A DNA stretch of 64,000 bases, from NCBI GenBank assembly GCA_964036275.1, contig OZ038433.1, forward strand, positions 47,797,597 through 47,861,596, in the 5' to 3' direction. The notes beneath the pieces were generated by a model. It saw only the letters and a program-made list of their open reading frames with translations. It was not told where the DNA came from and searched no databases. The position numbers and the translations under genes are program-made. The DNA is from Litoditis marina. Taxonomy: Eukaryota; Nematoda; Chromadorea; Rhabditida; Rhabditidae. Positions 49,601 through 60,400 of the stretch are shown piece after piece. Positions within the stretch are counted from its first letter, which is position 1. Each line of letters begins with the position of its first letter.

Positions 49601-52600
49601 AGAGTAACCAGTTGAAAAATAAGAGAAAAATGAGTAAGAACACCCGACCGACGAGCGGTTGCGCAGGCGAGAAGTGAAGGGCGGTTTGAAAATATTCATC
49701 AATCAATCAATAACATATCCGGCGGTAGTACCGCCGGCAGGGCCTCTGCCCAAAAGAGCCATTCGCCGGCGCTAGTACTGCTGTTCTGCTGCGCTAGTAC
49801 CGTTGTTGTCGCGCGCTAGTCGCGATTTTGGTTATTCTCCGGCGCTTCTCCCGGCAGAATGTCTGAGGAAGTAGCGCAAGTTCACAATCACGAATTCACG
49901 TAAACTATGTTCCTTGATCGTAAAATAGTTAAAGCAACCCGAATCATTTTTTTCTGTATTTCGAAGTTCGTCCTCCTAAAACCTATTGAATCGGAAAGGA
50001 TGAGGGGAATGAAAAAAGAGGAATCGTTTGTTCTCCGTCCTCTAACCGTTCTCATATTTTGAATACTCATCTAGCCCTTTTGTCCGGTCTATCCATGATA
50101 TGTTATTAACATCTGTTACAAAAAAATGTATCCCACCTTATACTCCTTCAGTTTCTCAGTCAATTCATCCGCGGAGACGCCGAACTCTTTCGCAAACTCG
50201 TCATGCGTCTTTTTCATGCGGAGTACACTGCGACCAGTCAACTCTCCGTGAGGATCCTGTGAAACATTTGGTCACATTGCTTATTTCCATACACCAGCGA
50301 GCAGCGAAGAAAATTTGAAAAACGGACTACTTTTTTGCCGAAAAGAAGAAAATCGGTCTACGTTAGAAGAAAAACTAAACATTTCTACGTGCTTACATCT
50401 GAAAACGGACTACTTTTTGTCGCTTAGTCAGACCTCACGGGTGACTGCTTATTTATGGATATTTACTTATTTACCTTTTACCTATGTTTGACTCATGTAT
50501 GAATGAACCTAGAAACACACTTATATTCCCCTATTGAAGTGTCTTCAGTATTGGATTCATTATAGACTGTTTAGGTTAGAGTCAAACTGAAAAGACTAGG
50601 ATAATACACTATACATAGAGACTAGGATAATACACGTCAAAAGAGTCAAACTGAAAAACTAAACAAACTTACCATGAATTGAGGCACGTTTCCCTCTTCT
50701 TCAACATCGAAATATCGCGAAACGATGTCCGCCGCAGAACGAACTTCCAGTGGGGAACAGTCGGCCAGCGCGGCTTCCAACTAAACATGTTTTTAATATA
50801 ATTTTAAAAATATAAACATAATGATGTATTTCGCAACGAGCTTGCTTCGTCCTCCCTTACGAATCTTTTAAATGCCACACTAATCCTATACCGCAAACAT
50901 CCTTCTAGATTGGGCAAAATTTCCCAATATCGACTACTCAAATAACAAGGAACGGGATGTCTACAATCTTTTCACTCAATCTCAAAACCTATAATTCTCT
51001 CAGTACAATCATCGTAGATGTACTATACAAACCTCCTCGATGCTCCAGACACAGAATGCCCCTTCCTTCTTTTTTGTCGCCTTTTCTGACGGAAAGGAAT
51101 CGGCATCTTCTGCTGCATAGAATCCACCTGCCTGCAGTATAAATACTTTGTAGGCACGTTCTTGATACGGCAACAAACGTAGGGCGACTTTGTTGGATAC
51201 TCGATTGAATCGCCCGTTTTTCTTACAATCGGGATTTTTAAAAACCCTAATTTCAACAATAGTCGAATGTCGCACTCGACTGGTGAAAACCTAATCTTTC
51301 ACCCTGTTCTGTGGTTCTGATAATTAGATAAAACACCTGCTTATCAATAGATTTCTGTACACAACAAAGTCGGCTCAAAATATTCACAACATAGCCTCAA
51401 TTCCATGACTGAGTAGTCTTGAGATCGTTTTTTAGGTTGTTTGTTAAACGTTGCAGTCAAAACGCCTCATTTCCAAAAGAACTGTTTTCTTTTCCTTCAT
51501 TTCTCTGGCTATGCCACATAAAAATCTACCCATTAATTTGCCTATTGCTTTTTAAAGTTTGGGAGAGAGAGAAAGAGGAAGAGAGAGAAAACCAACCTTA
51601 TGCTGTAGGCATTCGAGCATATACTCGGCGATATCCCTGACCGTGTCCCCGTATTGATCCTTGGACAACATACTGAACTTCGAGTAGACAGCCAGTAGTT
51701 GTGTCTGGTCGTAGAGCATTTTCTCGAAATGAGGCACATGCCACTCCGCATCCACCGAGTAGCGATGGAATCCCTGCAAAAAGATTTATTTTGTATATCA
51801 GTGTATGAATGAGGAGTCGTAGGGAACAAACTACGAAATGAAGGTGGAAAATCTGGAAAACAAAGTTAAGGTGTTTGGTGTTCACTCACAAGTTGATAGG
51901 AAGCACTGACTGTTCAGCGTTATTGAAACTCGAGCAGTTCAAATACGTGATTGTGAAGAAAAATAAGTGCAAGGTGATAAAGTCGCCCCACGTGTATGCA
52001 AGAGCAAAAAAATATGATTCTATTAGGCTCGACTGATCAGTAATCAGTACACACATCAGTGAGGTGACACGTTGAGAAAACGAACCAGTTTTCGTGTCTA
52101 AAAACGTCAAACTTCACAACTTTGCCTCGAAATATCCGAATGTATGAGTTCAAGCTTGTGAGCCCCGTCACAATTGTACAATGTATGATCAACAGCTGAC
52201 CTTGCCAATATGGTCGTGTATGCCCCCGTGTTGCATGGCACTCAGGGTTCTATCTAGCATCTCGTGAGCCAATGCTCTCTCGGTTTCCTCGGTGGACCAA
52301 CAGTAAAAGTCACACAGAAACTCCAGGTCAACTGGAAGGAAAGAGATCAACATACATATGACAAAACATATAATATACAGAATAAAGAATACCGACGATT
52401 GGTGGTTTGACCACTAACTATCCACAAATATGATACAGGTAAACTGTTTTTTCCTTTCTCTCTCGGCAAAATACCTTGAAGGGCATAACTTTTCCACAAA
52501 CGCGCCTATAATTTTCATCGAAACAAAGAATAGAGACATTACATATTCATCCGTTTAAGAACAAGAATTCAAGAATGTAAACTGACCAGGTTTGGGAAAC

Positions 52601-55600
52601 TTCGGCTCCGTACCGAATCCGCCATACTTCTTGTCGAACGACTGTACTTTGTAGTTGAAAGCTTCACGAACAACAGCGGAAAGATCCGGGAGGTTGCCTC
52701 GGTTGTAAACACCTGGAAAATAGAGGAAATACAAGAAAAAAACTTGGCGAACCCTATAGTTCTCCATAACTGAACTGAGAAACACCACAACTATCCCTAA
52801 ACTGTTTTTTGAATGACCCGGATGCCGGATCAGACTTATAGGTTCGTTTTTCTATGGAGGTATTGGGTATACTTTTAGTCAATTACACAGCCACGTGGAA
52901 CTTGTTGAACACAGCAGAACTGAGAAACGTGCAATGAAAATGTGCCCAGTGCCTCATTAGAATGCTAACTTTACGTGACTATTCAATGGAACTCTAGTAT
53001 ATATAATATACCTCTTCCAACCGCCACTACGTGCCCACGTACCATATTTATCATTCCCAACGTTTTCACAGACGGTTTGTACACCTACAGCAACAGCTAC
53101 AATAAATATTAAATAAACACAATTAACGGAATGTAAGCTTGCATACTTTGTATATCCACGAGAAATGCTCACATTATTCTCCCAATAATCCAGTCAATGT
53201 CAACAATACACGTACCCTTTCCCAGTGCTTCCATCACTGTTTTTCCCTGACCGGCGAGAACGGTTGGATCGGAGGTCCACTAGAATACAGAACAATACGC
53301 ACTAATCACAATTCACAAAAAATCACTCACTTTCAACTCAATCACATATTGTGAATATGTATCTACCACTTAAGATCGAGTCAATTAGCCAATCAATCAA
53401 TGTAACCACAAAGGATAAGCAAGCCTATCCGGCGATCTACAGAGAGTTTCCTACTTTATGTGATTAATTGACGCACAACAGACCTTCCGACCTTCCATTT
53501 AGATAGATAACTGGCCTGGATAACCTCAACAACACAATATGTGTGCCTCAAGGTCAAGAAGATCCTAAAATGAATTGTAGATGAAATCGTACCTTTTCGT
53601 GGAGCAGATTGAGAATCGATTTGAATCCGGGTCTTCCGAAATTGTCGTTCGGTGGGAAGTAGGTGCCCCCGAAGAAAGGATCGAGGGAGGGGGTGAGAAA
53701 CACACTCATAGGCCAGCCGCCACTTCCAGTTATCGCCTGGAAAGCAAGGAACAGATAGGGAAAGCGTCGCAGCATGATATTTTATTGCTAAATGTTCTAT
53801 TAATAACATTTCTGAAACTTTGCTCAAGACACCAGGCATTGCATCTAGAACATATACTTTAGGTTCATTCTACCACCAAATTACCAGTATGCATGACTTA
53901 TTCGGAATCTTTTTTCTCCTGACCTATGACATACCCAAAGTACATTCACTGTACTATCTCCTACTATCTAACAATCACTGCACCATCTATCATCTTATAT
54001 TATCTATCTAAAATTTAATAGAAAGCATGACGCATGCGTACATTATGATTAAATATTTCACCAATAGCGATTGCGATAACCATGAGTTCACTCAGACTGA
54101 ATTATAAGACTACTGTGAAACATTCGAGTGAAGAAAAACAGCTCACCTGAACGAACGACATGTAGAGCTTATCAACATCGGGACGTTCTTCTCGATCAAC
54201 CTAAAATACGTACAATCATTTTTGAAACAAGGTAGAAATCGTGTGGGCCAGTGTCTGCGAGCCCAGTGTAGGGACCAATTGTAGTTTGATCTCGATATAT
54301 TGGATGATTCACGAATTCCGACCGAAGCGCAACGGGATCAAACTACAAATACAAACCCAGTGGGATAGAACAACGTACATCGTGTAGACCTACTTTGGGA
54401 AGAGTGAGCCCTACTCAGGCGACTGCATGTCCCAGGTACAAGAACGGGACGTCCCATGTCCCGAGACGGTACCAAAAATTACGGTAGAAAGAAATGGAGC
54501 ATATTTGCATATAAAGGTCAGGATCGAGGAGAATTTTTGTCATCATTCATGCAAATCCGCTCCATTTCTACCGTAATTCTTGGTACCGCTCAGCGGTCGC
54601 TTGTCCCAGGTACATGAACGGGACGTCCAGTGTCCTGGGACGGTACCGGGACGTACTGCTCCAATGATACGTATTGATTTTGACAGACAGCCTCGCGACG
54701 CGTCATGCGTTGCGGTCTGTCCGGATCAATGAGTATCATTAGAGCAGTACAGTCCCAGGACATGGGACGTCCCGTTCATGTACCTGGGACAAGCAGTCGC
54801 CTGAGCGTGACCGTCCCGGGACAGTAGAGAGTACCGGGACATGGGACGTCCCGTTCATGTACCTGGGACAAGCAGTCGCCTGAGCGTGACCGTCCCGGGA
54901 CAGTAGACAGTACCGGGACATTGGACGTCCCGTTCATGTAACTGGGACATGCGACTGCTGAGCAAATCCTATTTCGCAACGATAAATGCAAGTCCTCTTG
55001 TTTCAACGATCATAAACTACAGTTTTACCTTTATACTGACGAAATTGTCGTTGAGAATCTTCGCGACTTCATCATTTTCAAACGACTCTCGCTCCATCAC
55101 ATGACACCAATGACATGTGGAATATCCCACTGGAAATATTGTTAATTAGAATGGAATAGAATTATAGAATAATTTATTGAAATCGTAAATGAGTTCAAAA
55201 AAGTGAATACAAAATAAATTCAAAATGATTCGATTAGTGACGTTTAAATTAGTTACATTACATTTGACAATAATTCACAGAAATCGTGAAACCCCAAGAC
55301 CGAGCAACTCAACTGCGCTGCGATTTTGAATATGGTTTCTAGGCTCTCTGGCTACACAGTTTTTCATTTCAATGAGGTCAGTTATTGTTGAGCACTCAGT
55401 TCATACGTAGGTTTCATTAACTATCCACCGTACTTCGTACATGTTTCCTTATTTGTACTTCATCTTTCGTACTATGATGAAAGTGTGAGAGACTAAGTGA
55501 CCGTAACCGTAGTCACTAGTCAAACAACAACAATATTATGTACCTGATAGGAAAATGAGACGGTTCAGAGATTTTGCTTTATCGAAAGCCTCTTGACCCC

Positions 55601-56374
55601 AGGGGTACCTAGAATTGATATTCGTTCTTTCTTCTTTCGGTATTCAATTTGGAAGATAGGAGTATATTCTACATTTTCTAATACTACTACGCAGTTGTAT
55701 TTCAAGTCAATTACGACCATCATAGACCTACAGCTCCTAGTTTGATTGTTTCAAGGCTCGAGTCAAAAATTGTAACAACATATTTTGAGAAAAGAAACTC
55801 ACCATTCAATTGGATTGTGCTTGTGTTGAAGTAAGTAAGGCGATCTCTCCTCTCCCAGCTTATTGGTGAACGTGGACCTGAACAGCATACCCTAAATGCT
55901 CAGCGTTTTGAGAAAAACCCCCCTGTTTTTGGTCCGAAGATTTGGGCAAACCCCCCCCCCCCCCCTCAAAAATTGTCTGATTTAGCGATTTTCTAAATTA
56001 AGGGCAAAACCCACTTATAATGGCTGAGGGGGAGGGCAAACCCCCCCCCCCCCCCCCCCGTTTGAAAAAGTCACAACTCTGAGGTCTGAGGCATTTAGGG
56101 TATGCTGAACAGTAGTAGTTCGTAACGACGATATTGCGGAGAACGCAACATATTAGGAAAAAAAAGTAAGAACAACTTCAGCTATTTTCCCAACCAGAAG
56201 ACCCAATATTGAGGCCCGCCCGCTATTTATCACTAACAATCGTTTCGAGTTTCTCGTAAAGATTAAAGAAACGTAAACTTTTCAAACTCACATATTGATC
56301 ACCTGCCGCTTGAAGTTGATCAGATTCCGACTGAACTTTATTCCCAGGCCAGCTGTCGTCAGATAAACGCTCAT
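34630..56374 (-). CDS. SPATA20: SPATA20 / YyaL family thioredoxin-fold protein
   Basis: Twenty-two minus-strand exons join in frame to 767 aa (human 786): 56292-56374, 55803-55877, 55544-55608, 55029-55129, 54147-54200, 53593-53736, 53216-53279, 53043-53084, 52587-52712, 52201-52331, 51597-51773, 51033-51131, 50673-50780, 50137-50256, 49220-49318, 37161-37300, 36654-36777, 36178-36265, 35780-35915, 35606-35669, 35201-35309, 34630-34784. After a basic N-terminus lacking acidic residues up to about 30 (possible mitochondrial leader) come ERSPYLLQH, then the thioredoxin-like site [10 protein letters not shown] (C80, C83), [33 protein letters not shown] and [12 protein letters not shown]. These are all hallmarks of the family, whose biochemical role is poorly known. 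The C-terminal part is an alpha/alpha-barrel like that of sugar epimerases. The intron before 35201 begins with GC (CTGCAG/GCAAGT), as shown by phase. Intron 15 is 11.9 kb because of a satellite. The gene is probably co-transcribed with SF3B5. Confidence 0.93.
34900..34941. repeat. 42-bp exact direct repeat, copy 1
   Basis: AGTCAGTAGTGACCAGACTC and the following 22 bases recur exactly at 35111-35152. Both copies lie in the last SPATA20 intron. The exact match implies a recent local duplication. Confidence 0.8.
38549..49088. repeat. 10.5-kb satellite: 70 tandem copies of a 151-bp unit
   Basis: The unit begins CACAGCGGGAAGCTTGAAGT and ends CTAGCTCGTGACTTGCAT. Starts fall every 151 bp (38549, 38700, 38851, 39002 and so on). 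The total to the last start at 49075 equals 69 full units plus one 107-bp unit (40210-40316, missing 44 bp), followed by a 14-bp partial. Units differ at a few diagnostic sites (AGATCC/ACATCC, GTATATCC/GTACATCC, GACTGTTCCCTTGCGG/GACTTTTCCCTTGAGG, TCTAGCTC/TCTGGCTC). Variants form a higher-order pattern, e.g. seven units at 39002-40058 repeat at 40317-41373. Each unit carries an AAGCTT site (a few mutated). The satellite is clearly more GC-rich than its surroundings. It has no plausible coding capacity and lies entirely in SPATA20 intron 15. Confidence 0.98.
49344..49466. mobile_element. TTTAAACTGCAAT palindromic element
   Basis: GAAGAACGATCATGTGGTCC at the left mirrors GGTCCACATAATCGTCCTAC at the right, with the CAGTCCTTTAAACTGCAATA core. 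It lies about 25 bp upstream (in transcript sense) of the SPATA20 exon 15 acceptor. Confidence 0.7.
50290..50443. mobile_element. CACCAGTAAGG-family element
   Basis: TACACCAGCGAGCAGC opens and TTAGTCAGACCTCACGGGTG closes the block. The interior has AAAAACGGACTACTTTTTTG, CCGAAAAGAAGAAAATCGGT and CATCTGAAAACGGACTACTT, closely matching the copy at 60966. It lies in SPATA20 intron 13. Confidence 0.6.
52877..53000. mobile_element. GTCACGTGA inverted-repeat element, copy 3
   Basis: AGTCAATTACACAGCCACGT opens and ACTTTACGTGACTATTCAAT closes a block of about 124 bp with the AACACAGCAGAACTGAGAAA core shared with copies at 2738 and 7950. It lies in SPATA20 intron 8. Confidence 0.6.
54279..54350. mobile_element. 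TTGTAGTTTGATC foldback element
   Basis: TTGTAGTTTGATCTCGATAT opens and CAACGGGATCAAACTACAAA closes a 72-bp block, the cleanest copy of this family. It lies in SPATA20 intron 4. Confidence 0.65.
54413..54964. mobile_element. Foldback element built from GGGACGTCCC palindromes
   Basis: The block opens CTCAGGCGACTGCATGTCCC and closes with the inverse (GGGACATGCGACTGCTGAGC). Between them a motif containing CATGGGACGTCCCGTTCATG is repeated in both orientations, and a unit of about 79 bp is duplicated in tandem from 54762. A further inner palindrome (AAATTACGGTAGAAAGAAAT and its inverse) centres near 54520. No coding capacity; open frames here are repeat artefacts. It lies in SPATA20 intron 4. Confidence 0.7.
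55886..56104. mobile_element. hAT-like small element with 8-bp target duplication at a splice site
   Basis: The inverted ends CATACCCTAAATGC(C)TCA bound a 219-bp element with long C runs. CTGAACAG occurs directly on both sides (55878-55885 and 56105-56112), a perfect 8-bp target-site duplication as made by hAT-type transposases. On the SPATA20 strand this octamer is CTGTTCAG, the 3' splice site of exon 2. Each side of the element therefore carries a copy of the acceptor. Confidence 0.8.
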
Positions 56375-56408
56375 TCAATGAGGAAACCGACCAGATTCCT
56401 TAAAATTG

Positions 56409-56414
56409 TTTATT
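56409..56414 (-). terminator. AATAAA poly(A) signal between SF3B5 and SPATA20
   Basis: On the minus strand AATAAA lies 123 bp after the SF3B5 stop and 35 bp before the SPATA20 ATG. This spacing leaves room only for SF3B5 cleavage and a trans-splice acceptor, as in nematode operons. Confidence 0.55.
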
Positions 56415-56536
56415 GGGTAATACGGCAAAATCAAACATAACAGTTGAACAACATGAGATACACATTCGGAGACATGATCATTAGATACATAAAAATGGTC
56501 AAATGTTTCATGAGATATACAAAGATGGCCAAATGT

Positions 56537-56809
56537 TCAGTCGTCGAGGGGCGACTTCTCGGGAGGTGGTCCACACGGCTGGATCATTCGATTGAGCAGG
56601 TTGAACCTCGTGCGAGCGATCGATTCATTCTCAATGACGGCGATGAAGGAAGTCATGCCGGGGTGGCTCATGTGGGAGGCACGAGTATCGCGATGTTGAT
56701 TGGTCAGCCACTCGTAACGAGTAGTGTCAGCATGACCGGTACCCGTGGTTTTCGACTGAAGATGCTCAAGTTGAGCCAGAACATGAAAACGTTCGCCCGG
56801 GGCAGACAT
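56537..56809 (-). CDS. SF3B5: Splicing factor 3B subunit 5 (SF3b10)
   Basis: A single uninterrupted exon encodes 90 aa (human 86). LAQLEHLQSKTTGTGHADTT, EWLTNQHRD and ARTRFNLLNRMIQPCGPP match the conserved body of SF3B5 almost residue for residue. The protein is a small subunit of the SF3b complex of the U2 snRNP and helps hold SF3B1 on the branch-site duplex in the nucleus. It is the only intronless gene in the window. It probably heads a two-gene operon with SPATA20 downstream, and it shares a divergent upstream region with CDK11. Confidence 0.95.
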   Translation of the reverse strand: MSAPGERFHVLAQLEHLQSKTTGTGHADTTRYEWLTNQHRDTRASHMSHPGMTSFIAVIENESIARTRFNLLNRMIQPCGPPPEKSPLDD

Positions 56810-57405
56810 GTTACCTTAAATTGAAGAACAATACATTTACACATTAATATTGAAAAAAAATCATGCCATCTACACTAAGTGTAGTGACCACCAAAATTGA
56901 AAGCAAACAACAAGATAGAAAGAATAAGAGTCATTGGCGCAAACAGCTTCCTAGCAACAAAGGAGCACCACTTCTTGTGATCTGGAATCTCAGAAAACAT
57001 CTGAACAACTTAGACGACTATATAGGAAGGGGGTCGGTAAGCTTATCGCCTATTGAGATGAGCTAGAACCTGGTGATCGTTCGTTCCGGACATCATTGCG
57101 AGCTCTCATAAAGCGAACATCTTTAGGGTCTTTGTGCAAACGGCTACTGAGATATTAGTAGAAAATACAAGAAGGATGAGCAATGTATAAAAGCATAGAA
57201 ACTAGTAAACGCAACTTGTTTGTTTTGAAAACTTTGAAATTTCGATAGGACCGACGTGAGAGTGAAAATTGATATTCAACTCGAACAACATTTTTTCTGC
57301 CACGGACACCACATTTTCGAATTCAAAATTTTTTAAAGTTAGATTGTTTTGGTTTACTTCGTTGTGTTGTTATGGCATTTTCGAGTTGTTTATCTCGTTT
57401 TCAGT
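56810..57405. promoter_or_regulatory. Divergent upstream region of SF3B5 and CDK11
   Basis: The 596 bp between the two start codons must hold both promoters. A plus-strand open frame at 56863-57066 has no recognisable product and I discount it. TTTTCAG at 57398-57404 lies one base before the CDK11 ATG and looks like a trans-splice acceptor. No specific factor sites are recognised. Confidence 0.45.
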
Positions 57406-60400
57406 ATGAGCGGACGGACAGGAAGCTCGTACGATGATGGGGAGTTGACTGATGAAAGCACTCACGACGTTTCACCGAGGAGAAGTCAGTCTATTTAACT
57501 CAAGTAAACGCGATCTTATTGAAACTGGGTGATAAATATACATGTTGTTTTTATCAAGTTGTGTTCAGAAGAGAAGTCGAGAAGACGGTCCAGTTCCGTA
57601 GAACCTATCTCGCAACGATCGCCTGCTAGAGAGAAAGAAAGGAAGAACCAATCCGATTCAGACAGTTCGTTTTCATTTTCCTGTTCTAGAGCATATTTTC
57701 GGGGACAAACTATATGGCTTCATGATTTTATTCTCCGGTCTAAAAAAGACCACACTCGTTGGATACTCTTTCTGTCTCTCAATCACAAAAAAGTTAGTGC
57801 TGTATGGATCTGAAAGTTGCTAGATTGATACGCTCACTGCCCATTTCTTCTATGAACCCCGGCTAGGCAAATCCACACTCAAAACAAAGACTTTCCGGCT
57901 CGCACCCTCGGGTGTATTTTTATATGTTTAATTGGCTAGTAGCTTGAACGACATTATCGTATTATGGTTTCAGATGAAGAGGAGCGGTTGCGACGAAGTC
58001 TGTTGTCCAAAAGAGCAGCTCCATCGCATACAACGCATAGTGGGGATGAGGAAGAACACGAAATGTTCACCATTCAACCGGGAGATTCGGTTAGTTTGCA
58101 AGTGGACGTGAGCTGGGAGGGAATAACAGTTTGAATACAGTTTGGTGTCCACGAAAAACGACGAAGTTCAAGAGTGATGAAAGCTTTAATATCAATATAC
58201 TGTTCTTTCTTCTTAGTGACAAGATGTATGTATTCCGCTTCGATCTCCCCCCCCAGTTGAAGTTGTCTGAATAGCCAGAACAAGAAAATCGGCATAAAGA
58301 TTGTATTTTAGATGCAAAATCATTGATTTTAATAGATTAAATCTAAAACGAACTTCTTTTAGTTGGATAGTCGGACCTTACTGGTGTACGGGTTTGATTG
58401 ATATATGTTCCAGCAAAAGTCGCGACTGGCTGGTCGTCTCGATCGTCCTCGGAGTGACAGGGACCGCAGGGATAGAGAACGGGAGCGAGTGGAGAGGGAA
58501 CGGCCGAAGCACAAACACGGTTAGTTTTCTTTCGCATTCTTAGCGGTTGCTCTTTTTAGGGACAGAAATGGAAATGTTCGTGTCCTGCAATGGTATCAAA
58601 GATGCGCTTCCGTAAAGTTCAAAATAAAAATGTTTTGGACATACCGCCATGTATGGCACGTTGCACGTCGTGTATATAGCGCGGCTACCGTCCCAAGACG
58701 CGTACATCACATGAACCCATATTGTGTAAAGGTTAAAACTGTTTCGAACGTTTTTTGTTGCAAAAAAAATTGTCAAAGTAGTTTCCCCACTCTCTATAAT
58801 TTGTTTAAGTTTTATATTATATTGAATACTGAATTCCAGTTCATTCCAGACCGTCGCGATAGAGATCGAGGGCGGGAGAAGGATTGTTTCCCATCTAAAC
58901 ACGAGGTTGGTTTTTGTTCTTGTCTTGTAGATCACGGATGTAGTTGAATCAGAGGAGATCTTAGCTTGGTTCTACTTATTTGATGGAGAACATTGCGTAT
59001 AGACGAAAATCTTAGAATTCGATTGTTTGATCAACCAGATCAACCGCACAACTCAAACGTAAAACCTTTAGGAATTCGGCATAGGTTTTTTAAAGAGACA
59101 GCCAAACCTCAAACATTGAAGTCATCGAAAAAAGAGTTTCAAGGAATGAGTTAATGAGACCTTATAGTATATTGTTGTTTCCAGGAGAGACGTGCCCCGA
59201 AGGCGTCCGATAATCTAAGAGAGAAGGAGCGACTGCGGGAAAAGGAGAGACTTCGTGAAAAAGAGAAGAAAGAAGAACGAAAAAGGGCAGATAGGGAAAG
59301 AAACCACGGCAAAAAACACAAGAGAAGTAGAAGGTTTGTAATCCCAAGCCCAAGTTCTGTATAAAAGTGTGTCATATAAAAGGTGTGGAAGATCGAACAT
59401 ATATGTTCACAGTACGTTTAAAGTTCTGTATAAAAGCGTGTCATATAAAAGGTGTGGAAGACCGAACATATATGTTCACAGTACGTTTAAAGCGTGGCTC
59501 ACGTGTTCCGTGATTTTCACTGTACGCGAATACAGACCTCACAGGTAAAAAGGGGTCCAACCAGGATCTTCAAATATGAAGGGGGTCAGATTGCTCTTGT
59601 TGCAAAAGTGAGGGGGGGGGGGGGGGAGGGTAGCATTAGGGTTGTTAATCAATTCCAAAAATCAAGTCAATTCCAATTCCAATTGAGTGGTTTTCGTTTC
59701 ACAAAAATCACTCAATTCCAATCCCAATTCTTTTTCCATTCTCGAAAACCACTCAATTCCAATTCCAATTCTTTTGCAATTCTCAAAACCACTCAATTCC
59801 AATTCCTATTCTTTTAGATTTTCAAAAACTGCTCAATTCCAATTCCAATTCTTATCAATTCCTCGAAATCTCAGATTTTCAATTCCAATTCCATCGGAAT
59901 TGATTGGAATTGATTAGAATTGACTGTGTTTCCAACTTTATGTCAGTTTTTTTCTTCGAAAACGAAGATAAACAATGTTCACTTTGGTTCCATTGAACAA
60001 GAGACATAAGGAACAATGGTAAGTTAGTAATGAACAAGGAAAAGCAGCATGGAATTGTAAATAAATTCTGAATAAATTCTGGGAGAAAATCAAGTCAATT
60101 CCAATTCCAATTCCAGTTGTTTTGATATACAAAAGAATTGGAATTGCAATTCCAGAAAATTTTTGACATACAAAAGAATTGGAATTGCAATTCCAACTAT
60201 TTTCGACATACAAAAGAATGGGAATTGCAATTCCAATTCTTTTCGACAGACCAAAAGAATTGGAATTGCAATTCTTTTGAATGATTATCTCAATTCTATC
60301 AATTCCAATTCCAATTCTAACAACCCTAGGACTGTTTAAATCTGTTTGTGTTTTAGTTGGTCATGAGGGTTCATCTTTGCATTTTAGTCGTTCTCGCTCC

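Noticed and set aside
53456..53862. Longer overlapping open frames on both strands over SPATA20 exon 6
   Set aside because: The real frame is fixed by strong similarity to SPATA20 ([20 protein letters not shown]) and by splice phase. The others are shadows.
56863..57066. 67-codon plus-strand open frame between SF3B5 and CDK11
   Set aside because: It has no family resemblance and lies in the divergent promoter region. The start context and composition look random.
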